Below are positions 55,469 through 64,000 of a stretch of DNA of 64,000 nucleotides, piece after piece. The notes beneath the pieces are model-generated. The model was not told the DNA's origin, searched no databases, and was given only the letters and a program-made list of their open reading frames with translations. The DNA is from Apoda limacodes (lineage: Eukaryota > Arthropoda > Insecta > Lepidoptera > Limacodidae): contig OX291561.1 in NCBI GenBank assembly GCA_946406115.1, positions 4,642,273 to 4,706,272 of the forward strand, read 5' to 3'. A program made the translations under genes and the position numbers. Position 1 is the first letter of the stretch. Each line of letters starts with the position of its first letter.

Positions 55469-58293
55469 AAAGAATGTATTATTTATAAAAATCTTTTTTC
55501 AGTCACTTTTAGCTGTAGTTCTTACTTGTGTATTTAAATGTATATATATATTTCAACTAAGGACTATGCTTAAACTGTAAAATTCTATGAACCCTAATTT
55601 ACTTCATAGTAAGTTGTAAACATTGTTTGAGATTTCTATAGTAAATTATATTTTAGTTTTATTATAAAAATTTGATACTAATTTCTTATCTTTACTATAA
55701 TCGTTTACAATGTTTTTCAGGCATAAAGGTAAATCTGAATTAAGATCATGTAAATGTTCAGGGTACTTAAGGTTACAGGTTAATTTTAAAATAGAGCTCA
55801 TTTTGCGTGGCAAAAATATATTATAGATAGGTGTACAGCTTAGTGTAAAAAGAAGAAAATAAATAATTACAATTATATCACATTAGATATAAAAAATTCT
55901 AAAGTTATCAGAAATATCAGTGAGTAGCATTACATAAGTTCTTAAATATAGATTGGAATATTCCAACATATTTTTACATTTAAATTGAGCTGACATCGTT
56001 TTGAGCATGTTTATTATTATAATTAGATACACTGGTATTAAAGAGTTAAAGAAAGCGTCTTGATTTGGAAGAGATGTAATTTTTAAGGACTCATAAGAAT
56101 TAACAAATTCATGAAGAAAAACACGTTTCCTAATAAGTTTATTAAAATTCGTTTGTAATTGATTTCTTAATTCTGCAAATTGGTCTTTATATAACATCTA
56201 TATATCTAAACTCTAGTAGATCATAAATTAAAAATAATCTAAAAACCGCAAATGAACTATACGACATATTAGGTTTATATGAGAATGAAATATATTTTTA
56301 CTTATTTTGCGGAATTATTTTTATTTCTCAATCTTTAAAATTCAAAGCATGAACAATAAAATGAGCATCATAATTGTTTAGATTGTGAAATAGAATAGGA
56401 ATGAAAAATGGAACACGATACTTTGTACTACTAAATAATTCGTGACTAACACCTCTAAAATTACTAGTATTCCAGTCATAGTCTACTGTGATTTCATCAC
56501 CTAATATAACATAATTGCGATTGTCTTATCCTTCTCTTCATTAGTTAAAGAAAGTGGACATTTTTGAAAACAATTTATCCTATGTATATTGCTTATATCA
56601 TTTTTCAAAATAATTTTTGTACAATTAGGCTCTGAGTATGTTCTGTATATAGACAGTTTATCATCATATGAACATTTTATATAGTATCCATAAGAACAAA
56701 CTACATGTTCATGTATTGTTTACGTATATGACTTCGATGGATCAGGGATACAATAGGCGACGGGTTTTTAATGAGCTACAAAGTCTGCATATATTATAAA
56801 ATGTAATTTTAATATTCTTTGAAATTTATCAAAATAGATTTCATTATTATTTGTTTACCTATTAAACCAATATTTTTCTTTTTTCTGAATTCCTAGTTAT
56901 TCAGTAAAAATTTGAGCACAGTCATGCTTCTGGTGATTAATTAAAACCCATTTCAACCATTGTTTAAAAATAATAAGTTAATTTGTAATTAATTAGAACA
57001 TTTTGTAAAGTTTTTTTTTTCTTTGTTAAACTCTAATTCAAACATATTAATGCTAATGTCATTTTGTTTTTCTACCTTTGGTATATCAGATAATTTGATT
57101 GGGAACTGAATATTATTAAACGTTAGTTTATTTTGATGGCTAAAGTATGATGATACACTATCGGAATGTGTATTTGCAGGATATAGTCCACTTAAAACAT
57201 TGTTGATCGTTCTTTTTTACGAATATACGAAGATCCCCGTAAGGGATTGAACTTATTAACATGCATTTCTAAGAACTGTTTTTTTTAAAAGGTCTACCAT
57301 TTTCTTTTTTTTTTTTCTAAATCACTATGTGACATTACACATTTTATTTTTAATGTCATCACTTAAAGGTTCTGAATAATTTTCTAATTCACCAATTTTT
57401 ATCAAATTCCTAATAGACAAATTTAAAAATTCAAAAGATTTTTTTAAATCTTTTGTTTCCTGATCAAAATCTGCATGAATAATAAAATAGTATTGATTCT
57501 TCAATTGATGCTATAAATACTTCACAAGTGATATAACAGACACATAAAGTAAATTATGATTAAGAATAAGACATTTCTATTTGTGTTTCTTAGATCGTAA
57601 GTGCTGAGCATAGAATCTTTGGTTAACCTGTAAATCACATATTTAACACATCATGTTGACGTCGATGCTAGTTGTAAATCTTTAACACTATTATCAGCTT
57701 TTCTCTTTAAACTTCGACCGACTTGAATTGAAGGTTTTCTGTAGGTATAACATGTCAAGTCATATCAAGCGTGAACCGACACGTCTCCAGGTTAAGTTTT
57801 TGTAAAGCGTGAGTGGACACACCCCTAAAATCTTGAGATACACCCTCGGGGGACTAGTTTTTGGAATGTCACCATCAACATCATTGTAATTAAATAGGAA
57901 TAACTTTATTATGAACGGGGAAAAACATGATAACCCATTACGATAATGATGTAATATGTTACATAACAAAACTAGAGACAAGTTATACACAGGAGCCACT
58001 GTGACGTCACGCAGTAGTTTTGGCCAAGCGTGAGTCGACATAGCCCCAGACACAGGGAGTGGTTTTGAGAGTGGTCAAGCGCGAGTAGCCACACCCCAGA
58101 CACAGGGGGTGGTTTTGAGAGTGGTCAAGCGCGAGTCGTACAAAGCAGAAAATTTAGGCGAGGGGTTGGGGTTGGAGGAGGTTGGAGTAGGTTGGGGGGT
58201 AGTGCGCCAACGATGTTTTGAGAGTGGTCTTTTTTTTAGGTGACGGGTTGAGGTTGGGGGGAAGTGCGCCAGAACCAACGAATCCCCTCTACT
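55469..58293 (-). repeat. Right inverted arm (long TIR)
   Basis: Inverse of 51453-54320. Inner boundary where ACATTCTTT is followed by different bases on the two sides. Confidence 0.92.
55640..57670 (-). pseudogene. Decayed zinc-finger/PolB remnant in the right arm
   Basis: Mirror copy of the remnant at 52121-54145 on the minus strand, with the same stops plus one extra nonsense change in the zinc finger (GAA to TAA at about 57644). The 104-residue frame at 56197-55883 equals that at 53592-53906. Confidence 0.8.
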
Positions 58294-58299
58294 CGTATT
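58294..58299. repeat. Right target-site duplication CGTATT
   Basis: Direct copy of 51447-51452, just outside the ACT end of the inserted element. Confidence 0.9.
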
Positions 58300-61200
58300 T
58301 CTAGTTACAGGGTGCATTGCCCCACTAGCAATGCCTCGAGGTCGCCATCAAGTAACAGCTCAGCAAATTCGTATCTGCTTACACCTCACACGTTCTTATC
58401 TCGAATACCTTTGCGTCGTGCTGTACGACAGCTTATCGATGTTAAATTAGCACAACATGTTAATTTAAAAGTAAATTTTGAATTTTTTGGAGAGTTCATT
58501 TTACCGAAAAATTACTATATTGAAATTAAATCTTTTGCAACAGAAAATGTAATTATTCATCAAAATTACAATTTTAACCACTTGTATTCTGATCTTGTGT
58601 CAAAAATAAACAAAAAAATTAGCGAATTCCAAGAGAAGGACAGTGGGTGGTCATTTTTAAAAAGCCTGTATTTAGAAATTAATTTAAATCGGTATTCACC
58701 TTTAAGAGCTTCGAGTTTTATTGAATTGCCAAAATATGTAAAAAATAAAAAAGCTTGTATTAATGTAAAAAATAACGATAATTTTTGTTTTTTGTGGAGT
58801 ATAATTGCAGCATTGTTCCCAGCTAAATCAAACGCAGACAGAACTACGTCTTATCCTCACTTCGAAGATGTACTTAACACCAAAAATATGGCATTTCCGG
58901 CGACATTCTCGGACATTAAAATATTTGAAAAAAATAATCACAGAATTAGTGTCAACGTTTACGGCTTGAATTCCAATAATAAAATAATTGGACCATTGTA
59001 TAGAACAACACATAGAAAAAAGCGTCATGTCAATCTTCTATTCTTGCAAAATAAGTCCCGTAGTCATTACTGTCTAATTAAAAACTTGGAACGATTGGTT
59101 AGATCCCAAACTACTAAACATCATGGGAAAATCTTTTTTTGTGATGACTGCTTGCTTTTTTTTAATTGTAAAACTAATTTTGATGAGCATGTATGTGGAG
59201 GGGTATCGACCAAATTGCCTAATAAAGGCTCAATTTTACAGTTTACACATTTTGAGCGTATGCAAGACGTACCCTTTGTCATTTATGCAGATTTCGAATG
59301 TTTTTTAGAACCATGCCAAACAAATCAAACTTTTAACAAAGGTGGTTTTACGTCAGACTTGCAAAAACATGTTCCTGCCGCGTTTGGTTATTACATTGTA
59401 TGCTCGTACGATACTTCTTTAAATAAATATGTGTCATATCGGGGTCCAAACTGTGTTGAGAAATTTATAGAATATCTTCAACGCGACGTTCTAAAGATAT
59501 ATAAAATTTTGAATAATCCTGTGCCATTGATATTTACCGAAAATAATTCAAAAGATTTCACTAATGCCAGAGACTGTTCTATTTGCTCCCAATTGTTATT
59601 TGATGATAAAGTAAGAGATCATGACCACCTAACAGGCAAATATAGGGGTGCCGCACATTCTTACTGCAATATACATTTCCAATTACCAAAATTCATTCCA
59701 GTGTTTTTTCACAACCTTTCAGGCTACGATGCACATTTATTTATACGTGAGCTGGGAGATATTCGTGGCAAAATAAAAGTTATAGCTAAAACTAAAGAAA
59801 ATTACATTTCATTTACAAAGTTTTTTTCAACCGAAGAAGGAAGCTTTGTTCCAGTCCGTTTTGTAGATTCATTTAAATTTTTAGGAGCTAGTTTACAAAA
59901 GTTAGCGGAAAATTTAATTACCATAGACTTGGTCAACTTGTCTAAGTTTTTTACGAATAAAACAAAGTTTAAATTGTTGAGACGCAAAGGAGTATATCCG
60001 TATGAATATATGAAAAGCTGGAAATCGTATGACGAAACTAACTTACCGTCCTATGAAGATTTTTTTAGTACACTAACAAATCAAAATATCTCTAAAGAGG
60101 ACTATAATCACGCCCTTAAGGTTTGGAATACGTTTAAGATTCAAAATTTAGGGAAATACACAGATCTGTACCTACTTACGGATATTTTATTATTAGCCGA
60201 TGTTTTTCAAAAATTTCGAGCTACTTGTAGGTTAAATTTCGAAGTCGATGCTGCTTATTATTTGACAGGTCCTGCTTTGAGCTGGGACAGCATGTTATTA
60301 AAAACTAATATTAAATTAGAACTTATTAATGATCTAGAAATCATTCGAATGCTTCAAAAAGGAATACGGGGAGGAGTATGCTTATGTTCTACGCGGTTCG
60401 CAAAAGCCAACAATAAGTATTTAAATAATTATAACCCTGCTGAACCTGAGAAGTACCTTATTTATATTGATTGTAACAATTTATATGGTTACGCTATGTG
60501 CGCATACTTACCATATTCTGATTTTAGACTATTAGATAGACGAGAAATCGATGAATTAAACGTTTGCAAAATACCAGACGAAAACGAATATGGGTACATT
60601 TTAGAAGTAGATATCGAATATCCAGAAGAACTTCATGATTCACACAATGATTTACCGTTCTGTCCTCAAAAATGTGTTCCACCCGGTTCAAAAACATCAA
60701 AATTGATTCCTAATTTATACGACAAATTTTTTTACGTTATTCATTACGTCCATTTGAAACTGTGTTTAAAAGCGGGACTTAAGTTGACTACCGTGCATCG
60801 AGTAATAAAATTCAAACAAAGCCCTTATCTAAAAGAATATATTGACCTAAACACTAAACTAAGGCAACAAGCTAAATCTGTATTTGAACAAGACTTTTTC
60901 AAACTAATGAATAACAGCATATTTGGAAAAACTTTGGAAAACACAGAGAATAGATTAGACGTTAAAATAGTAAATCAATGGAGTGATGATAAAAACAAGA
61001 CAAAAAAAAAATACTGTGCAGAGCAGTTAATATCTAGACCTAACTTTCATAGTTCAACTACATTTACCGAAAATTGTGTAGCTGTTCAATTGAAACCAGA
61101 AAAAGTAGTCCTTGATAAACCTATATACATAGGTTTCACAGTCTTAGAACTATCCAAAAGCCATATGTATAATTTTCACTATACTATTATGAAACCTTTT

Positions 61201-61707
61201 TACGGCTCTAATTTAAAAATGTGTTATACCGATACTGATAGTTTTTTATATTCAATAGAAACAAAAGACTTCTATAAGCATTTAAAGCTAAATTTAAAGC
61301 ACTATTTTGATACAAGTAACTACTCGGAGCCAAATAAATATCAAATTGAACGCGTCAACAAAAAAGTGCCAGGTTTGTTTAAAGATGAATTAGGAGGTCA
61401 AAATATTGTAGAGTTTGTTGGGTTGCGATCTAAGTTATATTGTATTAGAACGGAATCGTGCGAAATAAAAAAGGCTAAAGGTGTTCAAAAATATGTTTTA
61501 AATGGTGTTCATTTCAATGACTATTATAAGTCTTTGAAGAAAAAAGACAAAATCCTACGAAGAAAAAATGTTTTTTTTAAGTCTCTTAAACATGAAATAT
61601 TTACAAGATCTGTTAACAAAGTAGCTTTGTCTTCCAATGACGAAAAACGTCGAATAATGGAAGACAACATAAAAACGTTTGCTTGGGGACATTGCTCATT
61701 TTTCTGA
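58294..61707 (+). CDS. Protein-primed family-B DNA polymerase (PolB) of the outer element, 5' end displaced
   Basis: The frame is open from 58264 to TGA 61707 (1,147 codons, the first ten from the inserted element). Residue numbers count from 58264. A conserved N-terminal segment KACINVKNNDNFCFLWS (164-179) precedes a Cys/His region (FFCDDC, near 292). Exonuclease: ExoI YADFE (D343, E345), ExoII NLSGYDAHLF (D489), ExoIII YLLTD (Y636, D640). Between ExoI and ExoII lies an HNH/endonuclease VII-like motif (C438-x2-C441, DHDH 452-455, H465-x2-C468-N). Polymerase: motif A DCNNLYG (D736), motif B NNSIFGK (883-889), motif C YTDTDS (D990, D992), and K1057-L-Y1059. All catalytic residues are present, and the protein would replicate a linear element from a terminal protein. 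The first in-frame ATG is residue 209, so without its upstream part a full-length product is unlikely. Polinton, adintovirus and bidnavirus polymerases share this family. Confidence 0.92.
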   Translation, partial: RISSYRVHCPTSNASRSPSSNSSANSYLLTPHTFLSRIPLRRAVRQLIDVKLAQHVNLKVNFEFFGEFILPKNYYIEIKSFATENVIIHQNYNFNHLYSDLVSKINKKISEFQEKDSGWSFLKSLYLEINLNRYSPLRASSFIELPKYVKNKKACINVKNNDNFCFLWSIIAALFPAKSNADRTTSYPHFEDVLNTKNMAFPATFSDIKIFEKNNHRISVNVYGLNSNNKIIGPLYRTTHRKKRHVNLLFLQNKSRSHYCLIKNLERLVRSQTTKHHGKIFFCDDCLLFFNCKTNFDEHVCGGVSTKLPNKGSILQFTHFERMQDVPFVIYADFECFLEPCQTNQTFNKGGFTSDLQKHVPAAFGYYIVCSYDTSLNKYVSYRGPNCVEKFIEYLQRDVLKIYKILNNPVPLIFTENNSKDFTNARDCSICSQLLFDDKVRDHDHLTGKYRGAAHSYCNIHFQLPKFIPVFFHNLSGYDAHLFIRELGDIRGKIKVIAKTKENYISFTKFFSTEEGSFVPVRFVDSFKFLGASLQKLAENLITIDLVNLSKFFTNKTKFKLLRRKGVYPYEYMKSWKSYDETNLPSYEDFFSTLTNQNISKEDYNHALKVWNTFKIQNLGKYTDLYLLTDILLLADVFQKFRATCRLNFEVDAAYYLTGPALSWDSMLLKTNIKLELINDLEIIRMLQKGIRGGVCLCSTRFAKANNKYLNNYNPAEPEKYLIYIDCNNLYGYAMCAYLPYSDFRLLDRREIDELNVCKIPDENEYGYILEVDIEYPEELHDSHNDLPFCPQKCVPPGSKTSKLIPNLYDKFFYVIHYVHLKLCLKAGLKLTTVHRVIKFKQSPYLKEYIDLNTKLRQQAKSVFEQDFFKLMNNSIFGKTLENTENRLDVKIVNQWSDDKNKTKKKYCAEQLISRPNFHSSTTFTENCVAVQLKPEKVVLDKPIYIGFTVLELSKSHMYNFHYTIMKPFYGSNLKMCYTDTDSFLYSIETKDFYKHLKLNLKHYFDTSNYSEPNKYQIERVNKKVPGLFKDELGGQNIVEFVGLRSKLYCIRTESCEIKKAKGVQKYVLNGVHFNDYYKSLKKKDKILRRKNVFFKSLKHEIFTRSVNKVALSSNDEKRRIMEDNIKTFAWGHCSFF

Positions 61708-61724
61708 ATATCACTGTTGCGAAG

Positions 61725-62249
61725 ATGGCAGAAAGTTATTTAACCGATATTATTATTTCAAAACATAATTATGAATATTCAAATAATATTTATATAACTA
61801 CAGGATTATGGGCAGTCAATAATTTTTTACCACAAATTCATATCCTTGTCAATAGCGAGAATTATGATTTATTTATTACTACTAAGGAATGGCACAGAAT
61901 TTACATTGAAATCAACTCGAAATGTATAGACAACATGACTATTCTATACCAACTTCTTTTTTGTGAAAAACGTTGTCCTGAAAATGTGATTTCTTTAATT
62001 TGTGGTGCTCTTAGTACATTTTGTCATTGTGTAGAATTAAGAATAAACTATTTACTTAAGCATGACTATGTAATAGTTAGTCATTTTGTACATAATATAA
62101 AAAATAATTTAGCTTGTTATAATACCCTAACTGTCAGTCAAATTGAAATGGTACTTCATTTTTATAAAAGTAAATCTAACGTTTTAGCTGTGCAAGAACT
62201 TTTACTTTTTGGTAGTTCATATTTTTATAACTATTTGACTAGTTGTTAA
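61725..62249 (+). CDS. Small protein of unknown function downstream of PolB
   Basis: 174 residues from ATG 61725 (ATGGCAGAAAG), 17 bp after the PolB stop. Mixed hydrophobic/charged, with several Cys (FCEKRC, SLICGALSTFCHC) and no signal peptide. Tight spacing and the same strand suggest a transcription unit with PolB; AATAAA follows at 62301. Family not recognised. Confidence 0.65.
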   Translation: MAESYLTDIIISKHNYEYSNNIYITTGLWAVNNFLPQIHILVNSENYDLFITTKEWHRIYIEINSKCIDNMTILYQLLFCEKRCPENVISLICGALSTFCHCVELRINYLLKHDYVIVSHFVHNIKNNLACYNTLTVSQIEMVLHFYKSKSNVLAVQELLLFGSSYFYNYLTSC

Positions 62250-62300
62250 TTTTTTTTGGATTTTGTGTTTTTTATAATTTTGTGATTTTTTTATAATAAC

Positions 62301-62306
62301 AATAAA
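62301..62306 (+). promoter_or_regulatory. Poly(A) signal AATAAA
   Basis: AATAAA 51 bp after the stop of the 174-residue ORF; a likely 3' end for the PolB transcription unit. Confidence 0.5.
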
Positions 62307-62660
62307 ATGTACCTATTTGAAAATGTTGTTTTATTAATCTAAGTCCAACTTTAGTGTAAACCTTTAGATAAAGAATGTTGGTAGATATAATTAGCATTTG
62401 TGACAGACAGACAAACAAAAAAACTTTAACTATTTTATTACGAACGTTAGAAAAGAAAATTTATGCTGATTCAGATACATTTCGATATTCAAGATGTCTT
62501 CGGTGTAGGCAGCCGGTCATACGATATCTAACATACATGAACCAACAAGTTTTTATTTGAAACCTGTATGACGCAAACAGATTGTTGCATTATATGAAAA
62601 ATAAATCACATAATTAAAAGGTGTCGATTCGTTAACACGTCTTTATTATAATTTTAAAAT

Positions 62661-62894
62661 ATGTCTTATTACCAAAAGGTAAATTATATCGCTTTTTCAG
62701 TAGGCAAAGTTTTAAAGTATGTGGTCAAAATCGAAATTAGTCAATTAACAGAACTACCAAACGTTGTGGAAAGCAGAACAATTGTAAAAACAAGTTATCA
62801 TGCAGAAAGTGAAAATGACCCAGTGATGAATTCTGTACTGCATTCCCTTTTCCTTATTTCGACAGAGTTGGGAAAACAAACTGAGAAAATTTAA
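62661..62894 (+). CDS. 77-residue ORF of unknown function
   Basis: ATG 62661 to TAA 62894. N-terminus VNYIAFSVGKVLKYVVKIEI is amphipathic/hydrophobic; the rest is acidic. The TAA overlaps an ATG (TAATG), which begins a possible spliced ORF. Positions 62310-62660 between this and the preceding signal have only a short, unsupported frame. Confidence 0.45.
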   Translation: MSYYQKVNYIAFSVGKVLKYVVKIEISQLTELPNVVESRTIVKTSYHAESENDPVMNSVLHSLFLISTELGKQTEKI

Positions 62895-63131
62895 TGAGCA
62901 GAGGTATGTATAAACTTTCCTATTTTTGCTTTTACTTTCAAAATTTACAGAAAATCTAATTATTTTCCTTGTCTTTCAGATATACCTGAGGCAAAGAATA
63001 TCAGTAGCAGTAGCAGAGGAAGAGGTTTCCTCCGTGGAGATTTCATTCAAAACTTTTTTCTCTTTTTTTTTTGTATTGTAAATAAACGATTCTGTCATGT
63101 ACAAACATTAAGATATGTAATGTCTCTTTAG
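62894..63131 (+). CDS. Possible spliced small ORF, Ser/Arg/Gly-rich
   Basis: ATG at 62894 overlaps the previous stop. A GTATGT donor follows at 62904 and a CTTTCAG acceptor precedes 62980; phases match, and the second exon reads IPEAKN, ISSSSRGRGFLRGD, then a Phe-rich stretch to TAG 63131. AATAAA at 63081 lies inside it, so the true end may differ. Confidence 0.3.
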
Positions 63132-63170
63132 GAATAGAAATTAAATAAAAAATGTTTTATTGTTATAACA

Positions 63171-63176
63171 TTTATT
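63171..63176 (-). promoter_or_regulatory. Minus-strand poly(A) signal
   Basis: TTTATT on the plus strand (AATAAA on the minus) 127 bp beyond the leftward 169-residue ORF. With AATAAA at 63081-63086 on the plus strand it marks a convergent junction. Confidence 0.45.
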
Positions 63177-63302
63177 GAATTTTCTTAATAAAAATACTTA
63201 AACTTAGTTAAGCAAAATACTTATACTTAGTTAATATATTTTAATACTTAATACTTATATTATACATTTGTGCACAAATGAAAAAACCTAAACTATGATA
63301 TT

Positions 63303-63812
63303 TTAAACTAATTCGAGTATTTTATTTTTAACGTCCACATTTTCATTGCACCATTTCTTAATACAAATAACATTTTCCAGAGCACAATATTTTCTATGAT
63401 TAAAACATTTGTTTTTTTGCCCTTTAGAATAGGTGCTGTACAAATTAGGAAAATTAGGGCATCCCTTTTCTGCAATATCTTCAACATTACATTCTGTACA
63501 AAGTTCATTAATCCATAGGATTTTTTCTCTACCCTTCAAAAGCAAATATTGGTGTTTTAAAATTAGTTTGATAAGTTTTCTAAATTCTTGATAATCTATG
63601 TAACCGTCACTCCAATAAATACCGCGATTACTTTCTAACCAAGATACATTTCTTTTTTCTTCCTTAGTCAAATAAGAAAAGGGATATGGTGGTTTTATTA
63701 GAAATACTTGAGTGTATTTTGAGGTAGCCAAGGCAAATTCTTTTACAATAAATTTATTATGAGAATCCTTAAAGCCTTGTAAGTCTACGAAAATAGGTCC
63801 GGTAATATTCAT
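63303..63812 (-). CDS. 169-residue protein with DnaQ-like N-terminal pattern and Cys-rich C-terminus
   Basis: Starts ATG at 63812, overlapping the stop of the upstream ORF (ATGA). N-terminus IFVDLQGFKD resembles the first motif of DEDD exonucleases (hydrophobic-D-x-E/Q-G), with a Glu at KEFALAT. A Pro/aromatic motif (FLIKPPYPFSYL) and GIYWSDGYIDY follow. The C-terminal third has CTECN, GCPN, KCFNHRKYCALENV. The H-x3-CAL-x-N pattern could be the last motif of a DEDDh fold, perhaps inactive. It probably belongs to the leftward gene block of the outer element. Function is inferred weakly; it could equally be a structural or accessory protein. Confidence 0.6.
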   Translation of the reverse strand: MNITGPIFVDLQGFKDSHNKFIVKEFALATSKYTQVFLIKPPYPFSYLTKEEKRNVSWLESNRGIYWSDGYIDYQEFRKLIKLILKHQYLLLKGREKILWINELCTECNVEDIAEKGCPNFPNLYSTYSKGQKNKCFNHRKYCALENVICIKKWCNENVDVKNKILELV

Positions 63813-64000
63813 GATATTTTTTTCACTATACCGCTTAAGGGTTTGTATTCAAATATGCAATCGTTTAATAACAAACAATACGCAGAAGTTAGATTTGGTA
63901 TATCTTTATCACTCTCTATTTCGATACGAACATCAACTGGGCCAGTTTTAAGTGTATCGTTCTGTCTTGAGCAATCTATAACGTATAACGGTACTTTATC
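63809..64000 (-). CDS. C-terminal 63 residues of a larger leftward protein
   Basis: Open from the window edge to TGA at 63809. Contains VPLYVIDCSRQN, TGPVDVRIEIES, SAYCLLLNDCIFEYKPLSG. The beta-rich pattern looks like the end of a conserved arthropod element-associated protein, but the rest lies outside the window. The stop overlaps the next start by four bases. Confidence 0.6.
   Translation of the reverse strand, partial: DKVPLYVIDCSRQNDTLKTGPVDVRIEIESDKDIPNLTSAYCLLLNDCIFEYKPLSGIVKKIS

Larger units (their letters stand above)
51453..58293. mobile_element. Inserted Polinton/Maverick-like palindromic element, 6,841 bp
   Basis: Begins AGTAGAGGGGATTCGTTGG and ends CCAACGAATCCCCTCTACT, i.e. 5'-AG ... 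CT-3', and is bounded by the 6-bp direct repeat CGTATT. These are the published hallmarks of Polintons. Its inverted arms are 51453-54320 and 55469-58293; the left is 43 bp longer because of indels in the subterminal repeats. Between the arms are 425-bp tandem repeats. Neither integrase, ATPase, protease nor capsid genes were seen; the only recognisable coding matter is decayed PolB. It is therefore non-autonomous and must have been moved by enzymes supplied in trans. Confidence 0.85.

Noticed and set aside
58264..58293. Start of the PolB protein at 58264
   Set aside because: The codon is GTG and these ten codons belong to the terminus of the inserted element, not to the polymerase gene.
51453..58293. 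Complete autonomous Polinton
   Set aside because: No integrase, ATPase, protease or capsid frame could be found inside the bounded element.
61683..61724. Upstream start for the ORF after PolB
   Set aside because: It would start at TTG within the PolB frame; ATG 61725 is the first proper start.
58294..64000. Bidnavirus genome integration
   Set aside because: The polymerase family fits, but no parvovirus-like NS1 or capsid frame is visible in this window; Polinton/adintovirus-like remains the simpler reading.

Overview
The window looks like nuclear DNA from an insect, most probably a moth or butterfly (Lepidoptera). It is AT-rich, has short coding exons with GT-AG introns, and is full of tRNA-derived SINEs, fragments resembling RTE-type repeats of Lepidoptera, CR1/Jockey-like LINE pieces, MITEs and minisatellites. 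Nothing suggests a prokaryotic origin. The species assignment is inference; no search could be run.

Positions 1-25,569 (+ strand) hold the 3' three quarters of one cellular gene, an ABCA-type full ABC transporter. Twenty-six exons join with consistent phases at every junction (3,990 coding nt, about 1,329 residues). They run from the end of membrane domain 1 through NBD1, membrane domain 2 and NBD2 to the stop codon. The introns carry at least five unrelated minisatellites; two of these run into the next exon's 3' splice site. They also carry SINEs, MITEs and two LINE remnants.

Positions 25,570-47,000 are a transposon field. In order they contain a minisatellite, two inverted-repeat elements, a decayed CR1-like LINE between TIR-like ends, a broken hAT transposase of the GTF2IRD2/ZBED type, broken cellular-like exons, a 2.5-kb TIR element with possible tiny spliced exons, a TA-flanked GC-rich element, and a multi-exon MULE-like transposase followed by hairpin repeats. 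Positions 47,150-47,690 hold a higher-order satellite. Positions 49,785-50,950 hold the last two exons of an unrecognised cellular gene with a basic, Ser-rich C-terminus.

Positions 51,300-64,000 are the most interesting part. An outer virus-like element encodes a protein-primed family-B DNA polymerase (PolB; exonuclease and polymerase motifs intact, with an HNH/endonuclease VII-like motif between exonuclease motifs). Small rightward ORFs follow, then a convergent leftward block whose two ORFs overlap as ATGA. The 5' part of this PolB gene is split by a second element at 51,453-58,293. That element starts AGT, ends ACT, and is flanked by an exact 6-bp duplication (CGTATT), the signature of Polinton/Maverick integration. 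It is a palindrome: about 2.85-kb inverted arms each hold a decayed, diverged zinc-finger/PolB remnant, around a centre of 425-bp tandem repeats made from PolB 3' debris. The window therefore captures one PolB element inserted into the polymerase gene of another.
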